NCBI GenBank assembly: GCA_964599235.1
Contig: CAZRDX010000009.1
Location: forward strand, 1-64,000
Length of the DNA: 64,000 bases
Source of the DNA: DRPN01 sp964599235
GTDB lineage: Bacteria > Bacteroidota > Bacteroidia > Bacteroidales > VadinHA17
Direction of reading: 5' to 3'
The position numbers and the translations under genes are program-made. The stretch's first letter is position 1. Each line of letters opens with the position of its first letter. The notes under the pieces were generated by a model. That model was not told the DNA's origin. It made no database searches and worked only from the letters and a program-made list of their open reading frames with translations. This document shows positions 32,354 through 40,445 of this stretch, piece after piece.

Positions 32354-33483
32354 AAAAGATCCTCCGTTCCCTGCTGACCCTTCTCGTCCTGTTATCCTCC
32401 CCGCTGGCCGGGGTGCAGGGTCAGACCTGGCTGATGTATGTCGGCACCTACACCACCTGGAAGGACGGCGGCAAGGGCATTTACATCTACCGTTTCGATC
32501 CGGCCACGGCCACCATCACCTATCAGGGGGTCAGAAAAGGCATCACCAACCCCTCTTTTCTGATCGTGGGTCCGGAGGACCGGTATCTTTATACCGTCAA
32601 CGAGGAGGGCCATGGGCACGGTGCAGTATCTTCCTTTGCCATCGACCGGGCCACGGGGGAGCTGACCCTTCTCTCCGGTCGTCTCACCGGGGGCGAAAAC
32701 CCCTGTCATCTGACCCTCGACAAGGCGGGCAAGGTTCTTCTCACGGCCAACTATACCGGCGGTAGTATCTCGCTTTTCCCCGTCCGGCACGGCGAGATCG
32801 GCGAGCGGGCGGCCCTGGTCGCCCATGAGGGTCATGGTCCTGATGTCTCCCGCCAGCGCGGTCCCCACCCGCATCAGGTGGTGTTCGATCCTTTGCGTGA
32901 TCTGCTCTATGTCCCTGATCTGGGTGTCGACAAGGTGTTCATCTACGGGTGGCGGGGAGCGCAGCAGCCTGTGCCTGCCGACCCGCCTTTCCTGGCCGCT
33001 CCTGCGGGGGGCGGACCCCGTCATCTGGCTTTCTCTCCCGACGGCCTGCACATGTATCTCCTGCTGGAGATGGGCTCGGCGCTGGTCCATTTCGTCCGCA
33101 GCGATGCCGGCAGTCCCTGGCAACAGCGCGAGACCGTCTCGCTCCTGCCTCCCGGCGCCGACCCTGCCGGCAACACGGGCGCCGAGGTGGTCGTCACCCC
33201 CGACGGCCGTTTTCTCTATGCTTCCAACCGCGGCCACAACAGCATCGCGCTCTTCACCCTCGGCCGCGACGGCCGTCCCGTCATGAAAGAGACCTACCCC
33301 TGCGGCGGCAAGACACCCCGCTTCTTCACCCTCGGCCCCACCGGCCGCTACCTGCTGGTGCTCAACCAGGACAGCAACAACATGGCCCTCTTTCTCCGCA
33401 AAAAAGACGGAAGCCTCGTACATACCGGCACCGACATCTTCATCCCCCGCCCGGTATGCGCCGTCTTCGTCCCTGCCCTTTAA
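32350..33483 (+). CDS. Secreted lactonase-family seven-bladed propeller (Pgl-like)
   Basis: A 377-residue beta-propeller of the lactonase family (Pfam Lactonase, related to E. coli 6-phosphogluconolactonase Pgl). It has a signal peptide MKKILRSLLTLLVLLSSPLAGVQG, so it acts outside the cytoplasm, unlike E. coli Pgl. Repeating blades include YVGTYT, NPSFLIVGPEDRYLYTVNE, NPCHLTLDKAGKVLLTANYTGGSISLF, HPHQVVFDPLRDLLYVPDLGVDKVFIY and GAEVVVTPDGRFLYASNRGHNSIALF. The conserved histidine, asparagine and arginine pattern at the central pore is present. The substrate may be a sugar lactone; the periplasmic location makes the pentose-phosphate role doubtful. The ATGA overlap couples it to ispD. Confidence 0.85.
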   Translation: MKKILRSLLTLLVLLSSPLAGVQGQTWLMYVGTYTTWKDGGKGIYIYRFDPATATITYQGVRKGITNPSFLIVGPEDRYLYTVNEEGHGHGAVSSFAIDRATGELTLLSGRLTGGENPCHLTLDKAGKVLLTANYTGGSISLFPVRHGEIGERAALVAHEGHGPDVSRQRGPHPHQVVFDPLRDLLYVPDLGVDKVFIYGWRGAQQPVPADPPFLAAPAGGGPRHLAFSPDGLHMYLLLEMGSALVHFVRSDAGSPWQQRETVSLLPPGADPAGNTGAEVVVTPDGRFLYASNRGHNSIALFTLGRDGRPVMKETYPCGGKTPRFFTLGPTGRYLLVLNQDSNNMALFLRKKDGSLVHTGTDIFIPRPVCAVFVPAL

Positions 33484-33520
33484 CCTTTTTTAACACGCCC
33501 ACCCGGCATCCTTCCCCTTT

Positions 33521-33536
33521 TGGCACGCTATTTGAG
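33521..33536 (+). promoter_or_regulatory. Possible sigma-54-type promoter
   Basis: TGGCACGCTATTTGAG has the full -24 box TGGCACG and a four-base spacer to TTG at the -12 position, though the usual TTGC is TTGA here. No gene follows directly. An intrinsic terminator lies about 65 bp downstream of the expected start (near 33547), which suggests a small RNA. Confidence 0.35.
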
Positions 33537-33580
33537 CATGATGAGGTACAGGCAATCTTCCACATATACCCCTGAGGGCA

Positions 33581-33615
33581 GCCAGGCGTCATCCAACACC
33601 TGGCTTTATTTTTTT
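33581..33615 (+). terminator. Intrinsic terminator in the lactonase-cysS gap
   Basis: GCCAGG (33581-33586) pairs with CCTGGC (33599-33604) and is followed by TTTATTTTTTT. It may end the lactonase operon about 100 bp after its stop, or end a short RNA from the sigma-54-like site at 33521. The rest of the 370-bp gap shows only the cysS promoter and no gene. Confidence 0.7.
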
Positions 33616-33805
33616 CAGCCTTACCATCCTGTTCGCTAAGCTTCCGCACCGTGGCGGACAAAGTGTTCCCGGCGCCGGCATCCCTTTGTTTTTCTCCCCT
33701 CCCACATCCTCCCCGGGGCTACGCACGTCTTCTTTTCAGCCTCCGTCCGTCACGTTCCGTCAGGCCTGTCATTTCAGCAGGTATTCCGGAGAAAGGAGTT
33801 CCCCG

Positions 33806-33821
33806 TATTTTTGTAATTTTG
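33806..33821 (+). promoter_or_regulatory. Two adjacent -7 elements for cysS
   Basis: TATTTTTG (33806-33813) and TAATTTTG (33814-33821) are back-to-back exact TAnnTTTG motifs, ending 31 bp before the cysS ATG. Either could be used. Confidence 0.6.
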
Positions 33822-33852
33822 CACTTCCACTGTAAAAAGAGGGTGTTCTGTC

Positions 33853-35313
33853 ATGCTGAAGATCTACAATTCGCTGTCGCGTCGCAAGGAGGAGTTCCAA
33901 CCCATCCATCCCCCGCATGTGGGTATGTATGTTTGCGGCCCCACCGTATACGGCGATGCCCATCTGGGTCATGCCCGGGCGGCCATCACCTTTGATGTTC
34001 TGTTCCGCTATCTGCAGCATCTGGGGTACAAGGTGCGTTATGTACGCAACATCACCGACGTCGGTCATCTCGAGAACGACGCCGACAGCGGCGAGGACAA
34101 GATCGGCAAGAGGGCCCGTCTGGAGCAGCTGGAGCCCATGGAGGTGGTACAACGGTACACCAACAGCTACCACCGCAACATGGAGCAGCTCAACACCCTC
34201 CCGCCCAGCATCGAACCCCACGCCTCAGGCCATATCATCGAACAGCAGATCTTCACCGAGAAGATCCTGCAAAACGGCTACGCCTACGAGGTAAACGGCT
34301 CGGTCTATTTCGACGTGGAAAAATACAACCGCGACCACCACTACGGCAAGCTCTCGGGCCGCAAGCTGGAGGAGATGATCAGCAACACCCGCGAGTTGGA
34401 AGGACAGGAAGAGAAACGTCATCCCTACGACTTCGCTCTCTGGAAGAAAGCCTCCCCCACCCACATCATGAAATGGCCCTCCAAATGGGGCGAAGGCTAT
34501 CCCGGCTGGCACATCGAATGTTCGACGATGAGCACCAAGTACCTGGGTGAGACCTTCGACATCCACGGCGGAGGCATGGACCTTCTCTTCCCCCATCATG
34601 AGTGTGAGATCGCCCAGTCGACCGCCGCTCTGGGAAAAGAATCGGTGAAATACTGGATGCACAACAACCTCATCACCATCGACGGGCAGAAGATGGGCAA
34701 GTCGCTGGGCAATGCCATCTCGCTCAACCAGATCTTCTCCGGCGATCATCCTCTGCTGGAGAGGGCTTACTCGCCCATGACCATCCGTTTCTTCATCCTC
34801 CAGGCCCACTACCGCAGCACCCTTGATTTCTCCAACCGCGCTGTCCAGGCCGCCGAAAAAGGGCTGGAGCGTCTCCTCGACGGCATGGCCACGCTGGAAA
34901 AGATACGCCCCGGCGACAGCTCCACCTACGATGTCGCCGCTTTGGAGCAGCGCTGCCACGATGCCATGGACGACGACCTCAACACCCCCGTCCTCATCTC
35001 CCACCTCTTCGAGGGGGTCAAACAGATCCACCTCCTCGCCGCCGGCAAGGGCAGCCTCACCGCCGACGACCTGGAGAAGATGAAAAAGCTCTATCACACT
35101 TTCGTCCATGAGATCCTCGGCATCCGCGAAGAAGAGAAAGAAAAAGGCTCGGGGGAGATCACCGACAAGCTGATCGACCTGGTCCTCAGCATCCGGATGG
35201 AAGCAAAAAAACAAAAAGACTTCGCCACGGCCGACAGGATACGCGACCGTCTCAGCGAGCTGGGCATCGTCGTCCGCGATGTCCCCGGCGGATACGAATG
35301 GGAATGGAAATAG
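33853..35313 (+). CDS. cysS: Cysteinyl-tRNA synthetase
   Basis: CysS charges tRNA-Cys in the cytoplasm. The 486-residue class I synthetase has the HIGH-type motif HLGHAR (His37) in VCGPTVYGDAHLGHARAAITFD. Zinc ligands come from Cys28 of MYVCGPTVYG, WHIECSTMS and PHHECEIAQS. The KMSKS-type loop is KMGKS (Lys280). DDDLNTPVLISHLF is the usual helical-domain start, and the end (FATADRIRDRLSELGIVVRDVPGGYEW) is the tRNA-binding tail. Length matches the family. It stands alone behind its own promoter, and the convergent DUF2147 gene ends 41 bp downstream. Confidence 0.97.
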   Translation: MLKIYNSLSRRKEEFQPIHPPHVGMYVCGPTVYGDAHLGHARAAITFDVLFRYLQHLGYKVRYVRNITDVGHLENDADSGEDKIGKRARLEQLEPMEVVQRYTNSYHRNMEQLNTLPPSIEPHASGHIIEQQIFTEKILQNGYAYEVNGSVYFDVEKYNRDHHYGKLSGRKLEEMISNTRELEGQEEKRHPYDFALWKKASPTHIMKWPSKWGEGYPGWHIECSTMSTKYLGETFDIHGGGMDLLFPHHECEIAQSTAALGKESVKYWMHNNLITIDGQKMGKSLGNAISLNQIFSGDHPLLERAYSPMTIRFFILQAHYRSTLDFSNRAVQAAEKGLERLLDGMATLEKIRPGDSSTYDVAALEQRCHDAMDDDLNTPVLISHLFEGVKQIHLLAAGKGSLTADDLEKMKKLYHTFVHEILGIREEEKEKGSGEITDKLIDLVLSIRMEAKKQKDFATADRIRDRLSELGIVVRDVPGGYEWEWK

Positions 35314-35354
35314 GGAGGGGGATCGACCTTTCCCGCACCTGACAGGCGCTCACC

Positions 35355-35786
35355 TCACTCGGCACGCGTCCAGGTGGTCTTGCGCCCCAGGAACTTCATC
35401 CCCAGCACATACCCCTTGATCTTGAGGTCGTTGCCCTCCATCCACATGTAACAGTCGTAGGTATTGCCGCTCTTGGGGTCATAGATCCTTCCGTCGACCC
35501 ATTCCTTCTCCTCGGGATCGTAATGGAATCCCCAGAAAAGCTTGAGCCCCATGACGGGACGGCTTTGCAGCTTGGGGTCGGGGTTCTTGTCATCCACCTT
35601 CGGCTTGCCGTTCTCGTAAGGCTCCTTCAGCCAGACGATCTTGCCGGTGTATTTGCCATCCTCCTTGTAGATGTTGATGATGGCATCCTTCTCCTCGTTG
35701 TACCATTTGCCGAGGATGACATCTCCCTCCTGGGCATGCAGGAGCCACGCCGAGAGGAGGAAGAAGCTGACGAGCAGTGTTCTCAT
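35355..35786 (-). CDS. DUF2147 secreted protein
   Basis: A 143-residue protein with signal peptide MRTLLVSFFLLSAWLLHAQ. The mature part starts GDVILGKWYNEEKDAIINIYKEDGKYTGKIVWLKEP, the characteristic opening of DUF2147, and ends with the GNTYDCYMWMEGNDLKIKGYVLGMKFLGRKTTWTR block, a lipocalin-like beta-barrel edge. Members are periplasmic and of unknown function; some are associated with lipid or envelope stress. Reading right to left it is the third gene after rnr and a TetR regulator, with a 49-bp gap containing TATTTTTA as a possible promoter. It may be a target of that regulator, but no operator is evident. Confidence 0.88.
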   Translation of the reverse strand: MRTLLVSFFLLSAWLLHAQEGDVILGKWYNEEKDAIINIYKEDGKYTGKIVWLKEPYENGKPKVDDKNPDPKLQSRPVMGLKLFWGFHYDPEEKEWVDGRIYDPKSGNTYDCYMWMEGNDLKIKGYVLGMKFLGRKTTWTRAE

Positions 35787-35835
35787 GATCGCTTGTTTGT
35801 TTTTGTTGGCGACCTAAAAATAAGATTTTTTTCGC

Positions 35836-36444
35836 TCACTCGATGTTCCGTTTCACCAGGCCATAGAAAAGGAGGTGGAGGAGGTTGTCGACATGGTGCA
35901 GCTCTTTCCTTTCTCTGCCGCGCCAGAAGAGCGGTATCTCGAGGCCTTTCATGGCGGTGCAGATGACCGTGGCGGCCAGGGTGGGGTCCTGCACGTAGAA
36001 GACCCCCTGGGCGATGCCCTCCTTCAGCAGGCGGGCGATGGTGATGCGCTCCGAACGGTCGTACTTCCTGCGGATACGCTCGATGAAGTCGTACTGCGCC
36101 AGCGAAGGCTCGAAGATGGAAGGATAACGGGCGGCGATGTTGCGCAGCGCCTGCATGCGTACCAGGATGTATTTGCGGAGACGTGTGCGCGGATCATCGT
36201 AATGCTCCAGCACCTCGCTCAGACGACGCCGTACCTTGCCGGCCTCACACTCCACCACCGCATGGAAGATCTCCTCCTTGCCGCGGAAATAGTAGTAGAG
36301 TGAGCTCTTGCCCATGTGCAGCCGTCCGGCGATGTCCTCGACGGTGGTCTTGCGGTAGCCGTAGCGCCCGAACACCTCGCTCGCCGCCTGGACGATCCTG
36401 TCGCGCAGCTGCCTCCGGGGATCGTGCAACGATGCTCTCCTCAT
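35836..36444 (-). CDS. TetR-family transcriptional regulator
   Basis: A 202-residue repressor. The N-terminal helix-turn-helix is clear: RIVQAASEVFGRYGYRKTTVEDIAGRLHMGKSSLYYYFRGKEEIFHAVVE. The rest is a helical ligand-binding domain with no recognisable specificity. Arginine-rich segments (RIRRKYDRSERITIARLLKEG) may be part of the dimer interface. It lies 43 bp downstream of rnr and 49 bp upstream of the DUF2147 gene, all on the minus strand. Similar TetR proteins in Bacteroidota control membrane or fatty-acid genes, but nothing here fixes the target. Confidence 0.9.
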   Translation of the reverse strand: MRRASLHDPRRQLRDRIVQAASEVFGRYGYRKTTVEDIAGRLHMGKSSLYYYFRGKEEIFHAVVECEAGKVRRRLSEVLEHYDDPRTRLRKYILVRMQALRNIAARYPSIFEPSLAQYDFIERIRRKYDRSERITIARLLKEGIAQGVFYVQDPTLAATVICTAMKGLEIPLFWRGRERKELHHVDNLLHLLFYGLVKRNIE

Positions 36445-36487
36445 CTTCTCCCGGCTCTGTGCCGTCCTTTGGTGCTGTTCCTGCTGC

Positions 36488-38638
36488 TCACTCCGCCAGC
36501 CGCAGGTCGAGCTGCCGTTTCTCCAGGTTCACCCGCGCGATCTCCACACGGATGGGATCACCCAGCGTGAAACGGCGTCCTTTTCTGCGACCGATGATCG
36601 TGAAGTTCTCCTCATCCAGCTCATAGAAATCATCCGCCAGCTCCCGGATGGGGATCATTCCCTCGCACTTGTTCTCGTTGATCTCCACATAGATGCCCCA
36701 GTCGGTCACCCCGGCGATGATACCGTCATAGACGTGTCCCACCTTGTCGGCCAGGTATTCCACCTGCTTGTACTTGATCGATGCCCTTTCGGCGTCGATG
36801 GCTTTGCGTTCCATCTCCGAGGCGTGGCGGCACCGTTCTTCGTACTCGTCCTCGTTGACCGACTTGCCCCCTTTCAGGTAACGCTCCAGCAGACGATGCA
36901 CCATCATGTCTGGATAGCGGCGGATGGGTGAGGTGAAGTGGGTGTAGTAGTCGAAGGCCAACCCGTAATGGCCGATGTTCCTGGTGGTATAGACCGCCTT
37001 GGCCATGGCACGCAGGGCGAGTGTCTCGATGAGGTTCTGTTCGGGTTTGCCCACCACCTGTTTGATCAGCTTGTTCATCGAGCGGGCCAGGGCCCGGCGG
37101 TTCTCGGTACGCACCTCATAGCCCAGCTTGCGGGCGATGCGGGTGAAGCTCTCCAGCTTGTCCTCCTTGGGTTTGTCGTGCACGCGGTAGACGAATGTCT
37201 TCTCCCGTCCGCCGCTGCTCATCCGCTTGCCCACCAGCTCGGCCACATGCCTGTTGGCCAGTAGCATGAACTCTTCGATCAGCTGGTTGGCCTCCTTGCT
37301 CACCTTGAAAAAGACCCCCAGCGGCGTGCCCTTGTCGTCGATGTCGAACTTCACCTCCACCCGCTCGATGTCGAGCGAGCCGTGGGCAAAACGGCGCTTG
37401 CGCATGATCTGTGCCAGCTCGTTCAGCTTGAGGATCTCCTTCGCCAGGTCCCCCCGTTTCGTCTCGATGATCTCCTGGGCCTCCTCATACGTGAAACGCC
37501 GGTCGGAACGTATCACCGTCTTGCCGAACCAGCTGTCCACCACCTTGGCGTCGGGCGTCAGATGGAAGACGGCCGAGAAGGTGAGCTTGTCCTCACGGGG
37601 GTTGAGCGAGCAGACGCCGTTGGAGAGATGCTCCGGCAGCATCGGCACCACGCGGTCGACCAGGTAGACCGAGGTGGCACGCTCGTAAGCCTCACGGTCG
37701 AGCACCGTGCCGGGATGCACATAGTGCGTCACGTCGGCAATGTGCACCCCCACCTCCACCAGGCCGTCCTTCAGGAAACGTATCGACAGCGCATCGTCGA
37801 AATCCTTGGCGTCGGCCGGGTCGATGGTGAAGGTGGTCACCTTCCGGAAATCCCTCCGTCCGGCCAGGTCCTCACGCGTGATCTTTGCAGGGATGCGCTT
37901 GGCCGCCCTCTCCACCTCCGGAGCAAAACGCGCCGGCAGCTCGAACTCCGCCAGGATGGCATGGATCTCCGTCTCATGCTCGCCGGGATTGCCCAGCACC
38001 TCGATGATCTCGCCGAAAGGGTTCTTCACCTTGTCCGGCCACTTGGTGATGCGCGCGATCGCCTTCTGGCCGTTCTTCGCCCCGTTGAGCTTGGAACGCG
38101 GGATGAAGATATCGTAAGGCATCAGCCGGTTGTCGGGGATCAGAAAAGCATAGTGCCCCGTGATCGTCACCACCCCCACAAAGGTCTTGCGCTTGCGCTC
38201 GAGGATCTCCACCACCTCGCCCTCCAGACGACGGTCGCGCCGCCGGGCAAAGAGATAGACCCGCACCTTGTCACCGTTGAGGGCATGATGCAGGTTCGAC
38301 TCGCTGATGTAAACATCCTCGTCCACCTCGTCGCTCACCACATAAGCACTGCCGTAAGCTGTCATGTCCACCGTGCCCACAATGTAACCCGTCTTGCTCT
38401 TGAAACGGTACTTGCCGGGATGCACCTCCTCCAGCTTGTTCTCCTTCTTCAACTCATGCAGCAGTTTCTCGATCAGCTTCTTCTCCTCTTTCTTCGTGAG
38501 GTTCAGCAGGCCGGCGATCTGCTTGTAGTTGTAACCTTGGGAAGGATGATTGGAGAAGATGCCCATGATCCTGTTCTTCAGGGCATTCCTGTCCTTCAAC
38601 TCGTTCTTATCTCTTTTGTTTTTCTTTTTCTTGCTCAT
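36488..38638 (-). CDS. rnr: Ribonuclease R
   Basis: RNase R is a processive 3'-5' exoribonuclease that degrades structured RNA. The 716-residue protein has a lysine-rich start (MSKKKKNKRDKNELKDRN), a winged-helix-like N-domain (IMGIFSNHPSQGYNYKQIAGLL), and cold-shock domains (YGSAYVVSDEVDEDVYISESNL; GVVTITGHYAFLIPD). The RNB catalytic domain carries the aspartate motif TIDPADAKDFDDALS and GLAFDYYTHFTSPIRRYPDMMVHRLL, and a C-terminal S1 domain follows (GHVYDGIIAGVTDWGIYVEINENKCEGMI). The ATG at 38638 starts the basic tail; the in-frame upstream frame to 38842 runs into the divergent patatin gene and is rejected. It is the first gene of the rnr-tetR-DUF2147 series. Confidence 0.95.
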   Translation of the reverse strand: MSKKKKNKRDKNELKDRNALKNRIMGIFSNHPSQGYNYKQIAGLLNLTKKEEKKLIEKLLHELKKENKLEEVHPGKYRFKSKTGYIVGTVDMTAYGSAYVVSDEVDEDVYISESNLHHALNGDKVRVYLFARRRDRRLEGEVVEILERKRKTFVGVVTITGHYAFLIPDNRLMPYDIFIPRSKLNGAKNGQKAIARITKWPDKVKNPFGEIIEVLGNPGEHETEIHAILAEFELPARFAPEVERAAKRIPAKITREDLAGRRDFRKVTTFTIDPADAKDFDDALSIRFLKDGLVEVGVHIADVTHYVHPGTVLDREAYERATSVYLVDRVVPMLPEHLSNGVCSLNPREDKLTFSAVFHLTPDAKVVDSWFGKTVIRSDRRFTYEEAQEIIETKRGDLAKEILKLNELAQIMRKRRFAHGSLDIERVEVKFDIDDKGTPLGVFFKVSKEANQLIEEFMLLANRHVAELVGKRMSSGGREKTFVYRVHDKPKEDKLESFTRIARKLGYEVRTENRRALARSMNKLIKQVVGKPEQNLIETLALRAMAKAVYTTRNIGHYGLAFDYYTHFTSPIRRYPDMMVHRLLERYLKGGKSVNEDEYEERCRHASEMERKAIDAERASIKYKQVEYLADKVGHVYDGIIAGVTDWGIYVEINENKCEGMIPIRELADDFYELDEENFTIIGRRKGRRFTLGDPIRVEIARVNLEKRQLDLRLAE

Positions 38639-38705
38639 GGTAGGTAAATAATTTTGTGAAATTAACGATTTCCGCCGATATTTGGCTTGTACCGACACAT
38701 CTTTG

Positions 38706-39464
38706 ATGGAAACGCAGTACGATACCGGTCTTGTTCTCAGCGGCGGCGGTGCCCGTGGCTTTGCCCATCTGGGTGTGCTGCAGGCGCTGGAGGAGGCCGG
38801 GATACGTCCTGCGGTCATCTCGGGCGTGAGTGCCGGCGCCATCGTGGGCGTATGCTATGCCGACGGTTATGCTCCCGCCGAGATCATGGATCTTTTCGTC
38901 CGCAAGAAGCTTTTCTCCCTGGTACGTTTCACCGTCCCGCGCAACGGCTTTCTGCGTCTCACGGGGCTGCACGACCTGCTGCGCACCGCCCTGCGCGCCC
39001 GCACCTTCGAGGAGCTGCGGCATCCGCTCTGGATCACCGTCACCAACCTCAATAAGGGCCGGGTCGAATACATCCACGAAGGACCGCTCGCCGATGTCAT
39101 CATCGCCTCGGCCAGCATCCCCATCCTCTTCGCCCCGCACCGCATCGGGAAATACCAGTATTGCGACGGCGGCGTCTTCGACGTCCTGCCCGTCACCCCC
39201 ATCCGTCACCTGTGCCGCACGATCATCGGCGTCAACGTCAACCCCCACTGGGAGGAAGAGAACATCTCCGGTCTCATCAAGATGGCCGAATGGTCGTTCT
39301 ACCTCCGCATCCTCGCCTCGGTTAGGAAGAACCTGGAGGAGTGCGACATCCGCATCGACCCCCAGGAGCTGAAAGGCTTCGGCATCTTCGACATCTCCCG
39401 TGCCCGGGAGATGTTCGACATCGGTTATCGCGAGGCACGCCGTGTGCTGGAAGCTTCCCGCTGA
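38706..39464 (+). CDS. Patatin-like phospholipase
   Basis: A 252-residue lipid acyl hydrolase of the RssA/YlbK-like group. The oxyanion loop LSGGGARGFAHLGVLQALEE opens the protein. The nucleophile elbow is GVSAGAIVG (serine in GxSxG), and the catalytic aspartate is in YCDGGVFDVLPV (DGG). The last part (IRIDPQELKGFGIFDISRAREMFDIGYREARRVLE) matches the RssA C-terminus. No signal peptide is seen. ATG 38706 is used; an in-frame TTG at 38682 would add eight residues and overlaps the likely promoter GATATTTG. It is divergent from rnr (67-bp gap) and its stop is 9 bp from the convergent metF end. Confidence 0.9.
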   Translation: METQYDTGLVLSGGGARGFAHLGVLQALEEAGIRPAVISGVSAGAIVGVCYADGYAPAEIMDLFVRKKLFSLVRFTVPRNGFLRLTGLHDLLRTALRARTFEELRHPLWITVTNLNKGRVEYIHEGPLADVIIASASIPILFAPHRIGKYQYCDGGVFDVLPVTPIRHLCRTIIGVNVNPHWEEENISGLIKMAEWSFYLRILASVRKNLEECDIRIDPQELKGFGIFDISRAREMFDIGYREARRVLEASR

Positions 39465-39473
39465 GCACTCCCC

Positions 39474-40445
39474 TCAGAAAGCAGCCCGGGCGATGCGCCG
39501 TATGTTGTCGGCCTTGCCCATGGTGAAGAAATGCACCACCGGCACGCCGTGGGCGATCAGCTCGCGCGTCTGTTGGATGCCCCATTCGATGCCTGCCTCG
39601 TAGACCTCCCTGTCGTCACGGCAGCGCAGCACCTCCTTCACCAGCTCTTCCGGCAGGCTGATGTGAAAGGTGGAGGGGAGCAGCGTCAGCTGCCGCCGTG
39701 TCGAGAGAGGCTTCAGGCCGGGGATGATCGGCACCGTGATGCCCGCCGCACGGCACCGCCGCTCGAACTCGAAAAAACGCTCGTTGTCGAAGAACATCTG
39801 CGTGACGATGAACTCCGCCCCCGCCTCCACCTTTTTCTTCAGGAAGTGGATGTCCGACTCGATGTTGGGTGCCTCGGCATGTTTCTCCGGGTATCCGGCC
39901 ACCCCCACGCAGAAGTCGGTGGCGCTGGGCTCCACCAGGTCGGGATCGAGGTAGATCCCCTCGTTCATGTTGATGATCTGCTGCACCAGTTCCAGGGCAT
40001 GGGCATGGCCTCCCTTTTCGGGCACGAAGGTGCCGCTGCCGCGGGGCGGATCTCCACGCACGGCCAGCACGTTGCGTATGCCCAGAAAGTTCAGGTCGAT
40101 CAGCGCGTTCTCCGTCTCCTCGCGCGTGAAACCCCCGCAGATGAGGTGCGGCACCACCATCACCTTGTAACGATGACGTATGGCCGCCGAGATGGCCACG
40201 GTGCCCGGCCGCTTCCACACCGTCCGCCGCTCCAGCAAACCCTCCTTCACCTTGCGGTAGACCACCTCCTCCTGGTGATAGGTGACGTTGATGTATAGCG
40301 GATCGAACTCCATCAGCGGGTCGATACGCTCGTAGATGTATCCGATGTCCTTCCCTTTGGGCGGGGGAAGCAGCTCGAACGAGAAACGCGTGGAAGAGAG
40401 CCCTTTCAGGGCCTCAGACAGCTTGATGTCGGTCAGATCATTCAT
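39474..40445 (-). CDS. metF: 5,10-methylenetetrahydrofolate reductase
   Basis: MetF reduces methylenetetrahydrofolate to methyltetrahydrofolate, the methyl donor for MetH encoded just upstream. The 323-residue FAD-binding TIM barrel has FSFELLPPPKGKD, YINVTYHQ, ISAAIRHRYKVMVVPHLICGGFTREE, NVLAVRGDPPRG (FAD site), FCVGVAGYPEKH, FIVTQMFFDNERFFEF and PIIPGLKPLSTRRQL, the standard series. ATG 40445 overlaps the metH stop by 8 bp; a GTG at 40451 is also in frame. The overlap makes metH-metF one transcription unit, and the two supply and use the same methyl group. Confidence 0.95.
   Translation of the reverse strand: MNDLTDIKLSEALKGLSSTRFSFELLPPPKGKDIGYIYERIDPLMEFDPLYINVTYHQEEVVYRKVKEGLLERRTVWKRPGTVAISAAIRHRYKVMVVPHLICGGFTREETENALIDLNFLGIRNVLAVRGDPPRGSGTFVPEKGGHAHALELVQQIINMNEGIYLDPDLVEPSATDFCVGVAGYPEKHAEAPNIESDIHFLKKKVEAGAEFIVTQMFFDNERFFEFERRCRAAGITVPIIPGLKPLSTRRQLTLLPSTFHISLPEELVKEVLRCRDDREVYEAGIEWGIQQTRELIAHGVPVVHFFTMGKADNIRRIARAAF

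Noticed and set aside
33538..33639. A ~33-codon ORF (ATGATGAGG...) after the lactonase gene
   Set aside because: It runs through the terminator hairpin and T-run; the surrounding signals fit a short RNA better.
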